Source: Bacillota bacterium (lineage in GTDB: Bacteria; Bacillota; Clostridia; Peptostreptococcales; Anaerovoracaceae). Taken from it: DNA of 64,000 nucleotides. The stretch spans positions 1-64,000 of the forward strand of contig JAFYYP010000053.1 of assembly GCA_017557505.1 (NCBI GenBank). Direction: 5' to 3'. Positions 11,401 through 20,100 of this stretch are shown here, piece by piece (positions within the stretch are counted from its first letter, which is position 1; each line of letters opens with the position of its first letter). The notes beneath the pieces were generated by a model. It did no database searches. It had not been told where the DNA came from and saw nothing but the letters and a program-made list of their open reading frames with translations. A program made the translations under genes and the position numbers.

Positions 11401-11414
11401 AGGATCTTCTTCAT
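5409..11414 (-). CDS. very large secreted multidomain surface protein (about 2001 aa)
   Basis: No function recognised. An ATG at 11414 with AGGTGG five bases upstream fits better than the GTG at 11423. The N-terminus is a signal peptide (KK, hydrophobic core, AYA cleavage). A roughly 60-residue linker rich in Gly, Asp and Pro (about residues 270-330, DNA 10430-10610) separates an N-terminal domain from a long array of beta-rich segments. Near the C-terminus (about 1740-1850) a PKD/cadherin-like module with DKDKDPLTV and SDGQG motifs is visible. No sortase motif or SLH domain is present. The adjacent upstream gene encodes a three-SLH protein and is only 9 bp away, so the two probably act together at the cell wall. 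Confidence 0.75.
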   Translation of the reverse strand: MKKILKRATAILIAMVLSFGSFPAYALDAAAEAKASEQIGKVSGVWTLDMWHYSGGYWKVGNAGNDKIRIDDRDITSLDSYLQANQQAVFTISVPQEIAALVSEGTRGTDWQVEFANYRWRDCSMLFAESGPQNVTLKDGKIEFTATPVFHFNNSGASLRDYVPGMAVTVPLVDKMWGCNIYSVFGNGQSAVQGLGYYNEVDPSDTGSNAIHPSFITGKSGTLESGHPITLGMNVVDSAGYSIGSGTFAAAGACGLHFEFPVSLVFTDLRIPDPGDDPGNGGDPGTDPNDPGNGGDGPGAGGDPNDPGNPGGGGDPVDPTDPAEPVDPADISALSAELDLPQTAYAGHDVAAKDVSLYTVDGKNINAARAAELGLGKSSFTIVQKGVGTIRKSGKTGAVAVFSKPGTYQVRLTAQATNGLKDTDTKSIKILKTPAILEDLGGVQKENRKQVLYVTVAQNPKTPVNELTIKLSEPESGESITVSKVFGGAENAPANSAHIKYRSLKDAGSDECFLCVELDFLTKWHEGKYLSYEIHAKDSAGNTDAAYGTFPVDPDLPPFAAIDLEEVYYRNEGSNTASITALCASSSDGDALQRTWEYRREGGSWQSIPAMPGYADLSFGSGKQIRFHQTGVGPFEVRLTVKDRWTEETLEEYVTEADRLSAVATDRSYVDNVAPRVGLDLLRTETAEVFVLTETDKLQRDVLAAAPSLKAAMLSEGIALDVSADFRQAKAGDQTGELKENTTGGHGAKDYRDGESQLFHTYFKGMWDGGNIVADGRYTYLLEPTVQTYAANPKYSIHTYPFTLTARDADGNVVWTTTVTKSILNSPTELRDAVWGFDADGTYLYLIDGSKTALFDIRTGTYVSTLDVTLGTFNLVTPEAIYAFKDNGIYRMRRSGGALKCVYAGEISCPAYLGGAVHFLLKADLGKGLGLYRGVFDPGSEKVKCTLLEGSLAGYARDTQGIAIDTAGAIFAWSGGNAYCFDADDLLIKTIPLRNSSHTRAVTPVRTGNGRVNYIAQTGYERYPKSYEVWCQCSAVYTDDVFSDRRTKEDNYPNFGDPVVFALEDENGAIGIDLGCNYVYSTGERYLDTVLFTFNGDFRNPLGFPMEHGYQSLRYDVSTANLDGRADIKQFVHVAESRADEEERLKAKHLSGTKNYSYYMTLDGPQTQESVASALDNAAAAIKALKAQGENAAMLKGSGSLVRNVSLAPDTTYFYEYDTTAKTDIFSVEAQLTIPSGMTGNTSGYRVIATHVENFDDTAVDKFFTADSAAIGGGRYRIGYLRTKEDSWLHTQSGSNYPVRFTVPEGCKAVFTTDYAYDCDASDPLAKRLFLTREGETAVALDIPSAGLTRASGTYMHVSLLPPGSYTLSCSVQDRTKTSNHESSFWLDNLKVLLVEEGAAQETAGYQTLQPSSSVQGDGAMHHVSGSFTTPKQVLHYAAYPCQRVTGLNNAFAKTSEEMRGYTKTLTLDLTIPAGRQALYTVFTGTGKGGSYTSSNTGKTRYYSANWSFDDVLYGINTKESNGILALYALPENVRFVWKNLNDSHTLKATANTNYGAKIAFSDLLLYVSDGSAIPAAVAEGRFFESAGQLYAEDLIFSGGGRVRFTAPDGTAISNLRIYSVSGSSESEMLVCSFKDENDLAKWTNSGATTAIQPFKTEKEEPARVYAKGETINYQIFYSDWENDPSKKQHWVYTHEALTDWPYPQAGKDLSAPVTKFYIDGKYTLTHWQEDSTGTPSYDKESNKVSITFYIQSGPSNDAPWIKDIKTSPSPVKQGNTYTVQASVDDKDKDPLTVTIEVYKDQGSQPIGRKTVKDLKPDASGKYPAIVLSGLPKAEAGTYDIVVSVSDGQGADVESMRFKVKEERSLTGSVTHTAAWESNRLAWNEAKKGTAAVRPANMFWPGEVLVLNAPAGGEPTTVDAVLVQFPQYTARLTRGAVTDGKVNFTGQLWHSSMLTTIGTAKPVPATVRFTARYPDGETLTWDVAIIFDQSYGSYYQLHRNY

Positions 11415-11423
11415 GGCCGCCAC

Positions 11424-12617
11424 CTACTTCCACTGAAACACCGGCGCGTCCAGATCGAACGTGCCCGACAGCTGATAGGTGTCCGAGGCCAGCTTGTACT
11501 GCACCTGCGTTTTGCCCGTTGTCAGATCCTGTTCAGCGAACGCCAGACTGCTTTCCACCTTGCCGTTCTCCGCCGTGACCGTCACGAGAAGCCCGACAGA
11601 ACCGGCCGCTTTCAGGTCTTTCAGATCGAACGTGAATTCCGCGGAGCCCGCTTCTTTCAGGTCTTTGCGGTACGTGGGCATCTTCTCCATGCCCTTGCGA
11701 CAGACCCAGACGTAGCCGTCCAGCCCTGTGCCGTTCCTGTCGCACACCTGCACGTCGATCTTGCCGCCGCAGCCTTCGGGCAGGGCGGGCCAGTTCAGTT
11801 TGACGAGATACTTTCCGTCTTCTTTCACGAAGCGTGCCGAGGAAATGACTTCTTTCAGATAGCTGCGCACTGCAGGGTCCATGAACGTCAAAACCTGTTC
11901 GTCCCCCGTGCGCACAAGCGCGTGTTCTTCCTCCCGTTCCAGCAATTCTTCGCGGGTGGAAGGCTCCTTGGGCGTTGGTTTTGGCGGTTCCGCAGGCTCT
12001 TCCGGTGGCTCCTCCGGTTCCGTTTGACCCGGTCCGAGCACGCCGTCGAGCGCTACCATGGCGGCCGTGCTTTCCGCGCGGGTCAGGAAGCCGAGCGGAC
12101 GGAACGTGCCGTCGGGATAGCCGCTCAGCGTGCCGTAATAGGCGCACAGCGCGATCGCGTATTCGCGTTCGTCCGTCGCCTCCACGTCGCTGAACGTCTT
12201 GTCAGCCGATTTGACGTTCCTGCCGCTGCGGTCCGCATTGCGCAGCAGCCCTGCCATGATGAGCGCGACGTCCCTGCGCGGGATCGGCTCGTCGAGGAAG
12301 CGAGGCGAAACGTCCGCCTCGTCCAGGACTTCGGCGGCTATGGCTGCGTCGTAGAATTTGCGGGCCCAATGGGTGCCGGCGGCATCCTCCTTGCCCTTGC
12401 CCCGCATCGCCATGGCAAGGAATTCTCCGTAGGTCACCTGCCGGGACGGCCGGAAACTGCCGTCCGGATAGCCGGAGACGATGCCGAGATCCCTGGCCGT
12501 CTCCACGTAAGAAGCAAACCAGTCCGTCTGCCGCACGTCGGTAAACGGGCTTGCTGCGTAGACGGGCACTGAAAAGAGAAGGATCAGTGCCGCTGCAAGA
12601 GATATGAGTTTCTTCAT
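11424..12617 (-). CDS. secreted protein with three SLH domains
   Basis: Cell-wall-anchored exoprotein. The start at ATG 12617 (397 aa) is chosen because AAAGGA precedes it and a classic signal peptide follows (KKLISLAAALILLFSVPVYAA). Three SLH modules fill residues about 20-205; the key motifs are FTDV..DWFA, GYPDGSFRP and GYPDGTFRP. A Pro/Glu-rich spacer follows and then a C-terminal domain of about 150 residues of unknown fold. SLH domains bind pyruvylated secondary wall polymers. It is the first gene of a two-gene unit with the giant surface protein and may be its wall anchor (inference). Confidence 0.9.
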   Translation of the reverse strand: MKKLISLAAALILLFSVPVYAASPFTDVRQTDWFASYVETARDLGIVSGYPDGSFRPSRQVTYGEFLAMAMRGKGKEDAAGTHWARKFYDAAIAAEVLDEADVSPRFLDEPIPRRDVALIMAGLLRNADRSGRNVKSADKTFSDVEATDEREYAIALCAYYGTLSGYPDGTFRPLGFLTRAESTAAMVALDGVLGPGQTEPEEPPEEPAEPPKPTPKEPSTREELLEREEEHALVRTGDEQVLTFMDPAVRSYLKEVISSARFVKEDGKYLVKLNWPALPEGCGGKIDVQVCDRNGTGLDGYVWVCRKGMEKMPTYRKDLKEAGSAEFTFDLKDLKAAGSVGLLVTVTAENGKVESSLAFAEQDLTTGKTQVQYKLASDTYQLSGTFDLDAPVFQWK

Positions 12618-12696
12618 CCTTTCTTTGCCCCCGCGCAAAGAAGATGGCAATATTATACAGGAAATATTTACCATTTACAAGAGCGCTGAACAATAA

Positions 12697-12727
12697 AAAG
12701 ACCCGCGCTTTTTCAGCGCAGGCCTTT
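12697..12727 (-). terminator. terminator of the ECF sigma/anti-sigma operon
   Basis: Minus-strand hairpin AAAGGCCTGCGCT ... AGCGCGGGTCTTT (13-bp stem with two G-T pairs, 5-base loop) followed by TTTTTATTG, just after the anti-sigma stop. It separates this operon from the SLH gene. Confidence 0.85.
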
Positions 12728-12741
12728 CAGAAAGGAATGCG

Positions 12742-13557
12742 TTATTGCGGTCTTTCGTCGTACAGATACAGCATCCAGCCGTGATGCTCGTCAGCCGGGA
12801 ATCTCCTCAGCTGTTCGAACGTCGCGTGCAGCGTCGGGTAGACCTGTTTCTTGCCGTTCGTGTCCTTGACCTTCTCCAGCGCGGTCGTGATCCCGTACTT
12901 CTTGGACAGCATGGCGAGCAGTTCCGCAACTTCTTTGTCGTCGCCCTTCAGCGGAGTCTCTGATCCTTCCTTGAAGATCTCGACGTACACGCGGTACGTG
13001 ACCGCATTGTCGTATACGGCCATCGCGTCCTGCAGCGCCACGGAATAGCCCGTCTGGCCTGCCGCGGGCACCGCATAGCAGTACGCCGAGTAATCGCCCG
13101 GATAACTTTCGATCATCTCGGAGACAGCTGCGAGCTCTTCGTCCGACTCCATAGCCATGGGCGCTTCAGCCGGCGCTGCGGCAGGTTCGTTCTCGCGCGG
13201 TTCGCCGGCATCCGGTTCCGGAACTTCCGCCGGCTCCGCTTCCGCAGGCTCTGCCTCCGCGACGACCATACTGTCTTCGAGCTCCCCTTCTTCCATGGCT
13301 CCTGTGTAGTAGATCTCGCTGTCCGACGCATTCTTCGCCTGGTCTGCCATCGGGGCGTGCGCCATGCCGCTCTGCGAGACCCCCCATCCCGCAAAGAAGG
13401 CGATCGCAAGACAGGCCGCCGCAGCCACCCAGCGCCAGCGCGCCGGGAACGTCAGGAGCTTACCTTTCTCCTGATTTGCCGCCGGCTGACCCAGCGCCTC
13501 TTCGACCAGGTCGTCGTCGATATATCCTACTCCTTTGAGCAGATCAAAGCCTTTCAT
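12742..13557 (-). CDS. membrane anti-sigma factor-like protein
   Basis: Probably holds the co-encoded ECF sigma factor at the membrane. It is 271 aa with a short cytosolic N-terminus (YIDDDLVEEAL, frequent in Clostridia proteins paired with ECF sigma factors), one membrane helix (about 44-64), an acidic Glu/Pro/Ala-rich stretch and an extracytoplasmic domain that would sense the signal. The ATG overlaps the sigma stop by 4 bp, giving translational coupling. The signal is unknown. Confidence 0.8.
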   Translation of the reverse strand: MKGFDLLKGVGYIDDDLVEEALGQPAANQEKGKLLTFPARWRWVAAAACLAIAFFAGWGVSQSGMAHAPMADQAKNASDSEIYYTGAMEEGELEDSMVVAEAEPAEAEPAEVPEPDAGEPRENEPAAAPAEAPMAMESDEELAAVSEMIESYPGDYSAYCYAVPAAGQTGYSVALQDAMAVYDNAVTYRVYVEIFKEGSETPLKGDDKEVAELLAMLSKKYGITTALEKVKDTNGKKQVYPTLHATFEQLRRFPADEHHGWMLYLYDERPQ

Positions 13558-14108
13558 ATCCGAACCCCCTCTTTCTCCAGATAGCCCCTGAGCTTATTGC
13601 GCGTGCGGAGCAGCGAACTCTTCACCTTGCTCTCGCTCACGCCGAGGGCTTCCGCCACCTCCGCGACGGATTCCGCCATCAGATAACGCCGTACGAAGAT
13701 CCTGCGGTTGTCTTCGCTCTCGCCGCGGAGAAAACTGCTCAACAGAGCGCCGATCTCCTGCGGTTCGAAGTCCAGCTCCGCCGCCCGGTCCGGGATGCAG
13801 GCCTGCATTTCGTCGGTCAGCTCCACGATCTGCGCGCTGCGCTTGGCTGCGTTCCTGTGTTCCAGCATGCCGAGCGCCGCATTGCGGCAGATCTTCAGGA
13901 TGTACGCGAGGAAATGCACGGGCCGGTTGGGCGGGATGGAATTCCAGGTCTTCAGGTACGTGTCGCTTTCACACTCCTGAGCGTCCATGTCGTCGGCCAG
14001 GATGCGCAGCGCGACGGCTCTGAGTTTATGGCCATACGAAACCCGGGTCTGCTCGATCGCAGCCTCGTCGCGCGCGAAATACAGTTCTATGATCCTGGCA
14101 TCTTCCAA
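13554..14108 (-). CDS. ECF-type RNA polymerase sigma factor
   Basis: A 184-aa sigma-70 family member with region 2 (about residues 15-85, with AECESDTYLKTWNSIPP-like helix and the -10 recognition segment) and region 4 (about 120-175, ending in the helix-turn-helix SVAEVAEALGVSESKVKSSL). There is no region 3, as is normal for ECF factors. It is first in the operon with the anti-sigma gene. The regulon is not visible, but the neighbouring SLH and giant surface genes are candidates by position. Confidence 0.92.
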   Translation of the reverse strand: MEDARIIELYFARDEAAIEQTRVSYGHKLRAVALRILADDMDAQECESDTYLKTWNSIPPNRPVHFLAYILKICRNAALGMLEHRNAAKRSAQIVELTDEMQACIPDRAAELDFEPQEIGALLSSFLRGESEDNRRIFVRRYLMAESVAEVAEALGVSESKVKSSLLRTRNKLRGYLEKEGVRI

Positions 14109-14154
14109 AGCAATACCTCTTTTGCCGTAAGGGCCTTACACTATAAAAGACGGG

Positions 14155-14183
14155 AAGATGCGCGCAGGGGTTGCACGCATCTT
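14155..14183 (-). terminator. probable terminator of the giant repeat-protein gene
   Basis: Minus strand AAGATGCGTGC ... GCGCGCATCTT (11-bp stem, one G-T pair) starting 14 bp after the stop of the 2287-codon gene. It is followed by CCCGTCTTTT, a modest T tract. Confidence 0.6.
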
Positions 14184-14196
14184 ATAAATTTGCGTT

Positions 14197-17100
14197 TTAA
14201 TGCGGAGCGGGACCCGCCTGCGGGCCGTCCTTCTTCTTTTCCTCTTCGTGGATGGCGTTCTGCGCTTCCTGCACGGCAGGCTTCACCTGACGGTACGTCG
14301 CGTCCAGCCACTCCTTGGCTTCCTTCGGGGCGTCGCCGAAGCCCTGCACGTAGTTCGTGAAGTGCTGCGGGTCTTTCTGCGTGCGCTCCATACCTTCGAT
14401 CAGGGCCTTGTAGGCCGCCGGATCGTTGACCGCGGCCCAGATCGTCTTCTTCATGGCCGGGTCATCCTTTAAGCGGAGCGCCTCCGCCTTCATATCCTCG
14501 TAGTCCACCTGCTTGCCCTGATACTTGGGCGACTGCGACAGGTTGTACAGCGCGACGGTCTTGCAGGTCTGCATGGCGAAGCGGTTGATGTCGTTCTTCT
14601 CCATCTGCGCGTTATTCCGCAGCTGCAGGGAATCGTTCAACTTCTGCAGGTTTTCCTTGAACTGCGCCATGGGCGTGCCGGGCTGCGGCTGAACGATCTG
14701 TACGGGCTGCGCGTTGGCAGCCTTCATGCCTTCTCTCATCTTGTCCGCGTCGGGCAGCGTGAGCGTGGTGTTCAGCTGTTCCTGCGCGAACTTGCGGTCG
14801 GACAGGCACTTCGTCACGTACTTCTGATAGGTCTTGTCTTCCGCCAGGTGGGGCCTGCAGGCCTCTATGGCTTCCGGGGTCACCGGCTTGCCGGCTTTCT
14901 GCAGCAGGGCCGAGATGTACAGCGTGCCGAGGCTGTTTTCGACCTCAGACGGCTCTACGACGGGCTGCTTTAAGGTCTGGTCCAGGCTCTCGCGCGTCTT
15001 GTTGAACGGCGAATCCAGGTCGCCCTCGATCTTCAGCGGCGTGTTGTCCCAGCCGAACTGCGGCCAGCCGACCGCTTCGCGTGCCTCGGGCTCCGGTTCA
15101 GGCTGCGCCTGATCTTCGGGCTTTGCCTGTTCTTCCAGATGAGCGCCTTCTCCTTCGCCCTTGATGTCGAACTTCTGTCCGTTGATGTCGATCTCCAGAT
15201 CGTCCTCTTCCGGCGCCGGCTGCTCAGGCTGCGGTTCGGGCTGTGCCTGCTGCTGGTTCTGCTGCACGTTCGCGCCGCCCAGATTGAGCTCGCGCACGTG
15301 ATCCACGAACGCCTTGTGCTTCGCGTCGAACTCGTTGTCCGGGGAATTGAAGACGTCCAGAACGTAATGCTTGAGGAGTTCGGGGTTCCTGGTGAACGTC
15401 TCCTTCAGCATCTGGTATTCTTCCGACTGCTCATAGTCTTTGATCGCGTCCGTCTTCTCCTGCGTCGACGCGTTGCGGTTGTTCGTGACCGCGCCGTTGC
15501 GCTTCCACGGAATGATCTCCGCGATCGTGAACCAGGCGCCCGGCATGAAACTGTTCGCCATAGCCGGCGTCTTGATGGACATATCGGCAAAGTTTATCGC
15601 GCTGGTCATCTGATCCCAGGTCATGACGCCCTGATAGCCGAAGAATTCGCCGCGCAGATGCTGGCCGTTCCTGGCGTTATCCTCCAGCATGTCGGTATAT
15701 TCCTTATCCTCCAGCACCTTCTTGTACTGCGCCTGGATCTCGGCGTTCGTAAAGTAGACGCGGTCGGGATTCGTGTGCAGCAGCTTGTTGACTGCCGTCG
15801 CGCGCACGCAGTGGTCGAGCGCGACGTCTTTCTGGCCGCGCATCCACGAGGTCATCCCCTTGCCGGTCGTGTTCTTGTAGAGGCCGTCTCTGGGACCCTG
15901 CATCGTATTCTTGCGCAGATAGAACAGGATGTTGCTGGCCGGATCGCTGCCCGGTTTAGCTTCCTTGCCCTGCGCGATGGCGTTCTGATCCAGCAGCTTC
16001 GCGAGGTCCGCGCCGGACGCGCCGCCCTCCGCAGCGTTCAGGAAGGATTCGAGCGCCTGCGGGTCGTTCGCCATCTTCTTCACGGCGTCCTTGAAGCCGG
16101 GCACCGTCTGGATGAACTGTTCCTGTTCAGCCTGCTGCTGCGTGTTCGGCAATTCGTCCGCCGGGATGACCTTCAGCAGCGCCTTGTTCAGCACGCCTGC
16201 GATCTGACCCTGGAGCCTCTGTTCTCTCTGCTCCGGCGTCTCCCCTGCGGGGGCGTTGCGGACCTGGGCTGCCGCGTTACGCACGGCCAGATTCGGGTCG
16301 ACCGGCGGGATGGCAAGCCCTGCCTCACGGATCTTGGTGACCAGCGGATCCGTAAACACTTCCTTCGAATGATATTCTTCCGCTGCCAGTACGCGCAGGT
16401 CGCCCGCGTCCTTCAGCGCGTTCACGTACCCTGCGACGACCTGCGGGTCCTTCAGCCGTTCGTTCAGGTCGCCCAACATGCTGTCCACGCCTTCCGTTGC
16501 CTGCTCGCGGAGTCCTGCGACAACACCGCTGTTCGGATTGTCGTAGACCGTTACCTCGCGCTTCATCAGCTGCGGATCCTGCGGCGCGGTCACGATGACG
16601 CGGCGGTCCAGGAACATCTCGCGGATGTTCTTGGCCAGCTCCTGCCTCTTCACCTCGTCGTTCGCGATCGCAGCGGGATCTTCCTGCGCCGCGGCCTGGA
16701 TGCCGGCCAGCGCCTGGTTATAGTTGTTGCCTATGGTATGGGTATCCTTCATGGGTACGGAAGGATACTTCTCCATGAATTCGTCGGTCAGCTGCTCGTA
16801 GGCCGCCTTGAATTCGGAGGGCGGCAGCTTGAACAGGTTCTGGATCCTGTCGAATTCCTTCACGTCCGCCTGGATCGCGTTCTCGATCGCGCGGTAGCGC
16901 TCGGAGAACTGCACCTGGTTGACGGAAAGGCTTAAATCTCTTGCGCTCAGATAGGCGTTGGACATCTCCCTGCCGGACAGGCGCGCGTCGATGGCGCCGG
17001 CCAGCTGGTTCGCGACCATGCCGTATGCGAATCCGGCAGCCTCTCCTCTGCCTTCCGCTTCCATCTTCTTCGCGTTCTGCAGCTGATTGCGGTACTCCGC

Positions 17101-20100
17101 CAGCTTTTCCGTATCGGACCAGCGCTGGATGCCGCCGCTGTTGAACACGGCCTGGCGCAGCTGGAGGGGGCTTTCCAGACGGGCGTTCAGACCCGCCATG
17201 AACTTCTGATCGTTCTTGAGCGCCTCGACGCCCTGATTGATCTCCGCCTCGGAAAGGAACGTCTTTTCCGGATGCTCGGCGTAGAGGCGGTTCATGGCCG
17301 TAAAGCGCAGATAGTCGTCTCTGCGGGCCAGTTTCTGCGCCTCGGACGCCCACTTTTCCTCCGCGTTGCCCGCCAGCAGGTCCGCGTACTGATCCGCCAT
17401 GACCTGGGCGTGCACTTCGTGCAGGATGTCGGGATTTCTCAGGTCGTCCGGCGCGTTCTGCAGCCTGTCCTGGGCCGCCAGGCCGTCGATCATCTGCGCC
17501 AGGTCGGCGCCGGAAAGACCGTTGTCCACGCCGTCCAGCAGGTTGTTCAGTTCCTCCGGGCTCTTCTTCAGGATGTTCATCGCGTTCTGGAAGTCGTCCG
17601 TTCTGGCCAGCTTGCCCGCGCTCGGACCGAGCTTTCCCCGTGGGGGGATCTGCTCATAGGGAATGCCGTCCTTTTCGTATTGGGTGACCAGGAACAGCTC
17701 CGCCAGAGCCTGGTCCATGTCCTCTGTGCGGCCCTGCTGCTGCATCGCGCGCAGCTGGCCGGTGAGGACCTTCTTATGGTTCGCGTAGCCGGGCTGCACG
17801 CCGGGCAGACGGACGGAGCGTTCCTCCATCACATCGAAATAGTTCTCGTCAGCCGTTGGCTCGATGTCCGCGAGGCTGCCGCCTGCCAGCAGATAGTCGT
17901 TGATCTGCTGATAGCTGACCGAACTGCGGATCTTCGCCTCTTCCGCCGCCAGTTCCGCCGGCGTGATCAGAGCGTCCGGGAATGCCTGGTTCTGCAGGCT
18001 GGAGAGCGCCATGAGCTTTGCCACTCTGTCTGCGTCGGACAGGTTCAGATCCAGCCAGACGTTCCGTTTCTGATTCGCGATGGTGTGCTCCATCGCCGTG
18101 GACGGATCGGCGAACAGGGCGTCCATCTTTTCCTTTACGCCCGGCCGCTCCAGATACTCGTTCGCAGCGTTGTTGACCAGGGTCAGCCGCAGCATTTCCT
18201 CCGCGCGGCCGGGATGCCTGACGTCGTGTTCGCGCATCGCGTGCATCCTGGCGTAGGAGCGGATCAGCCGCTGCTTATCCTGCGCAGACCACTGCCTGTT
18301 CTGACCCTGCGCGTTCGTCAGGGTCTGCTTTTCCCTTTCCGCCCACTGCGCCGCGGTCAGGTGGGAGAACGTTCCGACCAGGGGATCGATGAATTCGCCG
18401 CCCTGGGCCCGGTTGTACCGCGCCTTCAGCGCGTTCAGATCCGGAGCGTTCTTCACGCTCCTCATGGCCTGGGATGCGGCGGGCGCACTGGCCTTGATCT
18501 CGGCGATCGCGTCCGCATAGACCGGATTGTTGCGGATCTGATCCTCGATCTGATGCAGGCGCTGCTCGGAAAGACGCGCATGGGCGCCTTCCGGCGATTC
18601 GAGGGTCATCTGGCGCAGCGCCATCGCGCGTATCGTGTGTTCAGCCAGCTGCTGACGGCCTTCCGTGTTTCTTGCCAGCGTTTCGTTGGAATCCTGCGGA
18701 TTGAAGTAGGGCTGCAGCGCCTCGTATGCGGCGCCGATGCTTCCCGGCCGGAATTCGGGATACGGATAGGTCCTGCGCAGGGGCACGACGTGCTGCGCGT
18801 GGGCCTGCGTGAACTCGTCGCCGGACTTGCTGAACGTGTTCTCCATCAGTTGGCGTCCCAGTGCCTCGCCGTCCTGCTCGAGCCCGCGGACCAGCGCCAG
18901 ATGGGCGTCGCCCAGCTTGACAGTATTCGTTTCCGCTCGCATGTCCTGATCGGTAATGACGGCATTGTCGCTGCCTGCGCGTCTCTGCAGATTGCGGACC
19001 GCGGTCATGCAGGCGAGTTCATGCGCCAGCAGGGGCTTGATCGCGTCGGCGCTGTCCGTGTCGTCGTGCATCTGCTGGAGATAGCTCTCCGCGAGCTGCC
19101 TGTGCTTTTCGTAGCGCAGCGATGCGAGGCCTGAGGAAGCCTTCTGCAGGTCTTGCGTATTCTGTATCTTGCCTCGGACGGATCCCATGAAGACGTTGTC
19201 GGCGCGAAGCGCTTGCTCCGCCTCGTTGATCTCTTCATCCGTCACGTACGGGTTGCGTTCTTCGTCATCTCTATGCGCATCGCGGACGTTGTTGAGCGCC
19301 GCGAAGCGGATGAATCCGTTCTCCGCCTCCTGCTGCTCCTGCTCGGAATAGGTATGGTTCAGCAGTTCGCTGATCCGCGTCTCTTCCGCATCGACCATGT
19401 TTTCGATGCCGCCGCGCGCGATCTTCCTCAGATTCTGCTGCAGGGCTTCGTATTCGATATCGACCGAGAGCGCTTCGGACAGTTCCTGCGCCTTTGCGGG
19501 ATCGGTCAGTGCCGTATCGACGGCTCTCTGGATCTCGCTCTCGTCCGGCGCATTCTGGATCGCCTCGTTCAAAGCGTCGGGAGACAGGTGTTCCGTACCG
19601 CCGTGCTCGCTCTCATAGGCCAGCTTCTGAAGCGCCATGACCTTGATCGCAATGGGTCTCAGCCGGCTCGTCTGCGTCTGCGTCAGGGGGCCGCCTTCCA
19701 GTCCCTGGTTCCGCAGTTCTTCCTTCGCGCTGTGCAGCTGCTCCGCGATGGTCGGATAGCTGATAGTCTGGAAATTGCGCAGCATGGGGTTTCTGTAAGC
19801 GTCGGGATTCGCGCGGTAGTTGCGCGACATCTGCGGCCGGTATCCCCTCTGGATGGCCGTGGTCAGCTCATTCATGTGCTCCCAGCTGCGGTTCGCCGCG
19901 GCCAAGGCGCCGTTCACGAACGGGGCTTCCGAGGCGTTCTGCACGATGGCGTTGATCTCGTCTGCGTCCAGTCTTGCGTTGGGGCCTGCGGGGTCGGTGA
20001 CCATGATATTCTGCAGCGCTGTCGCGCGCAGGACGTGCTCGCGGTACGTCGCCTGCTGGCTCGCCGTCAGAGGCTGCCCGCTGATCCTGCGCATTTTTGT

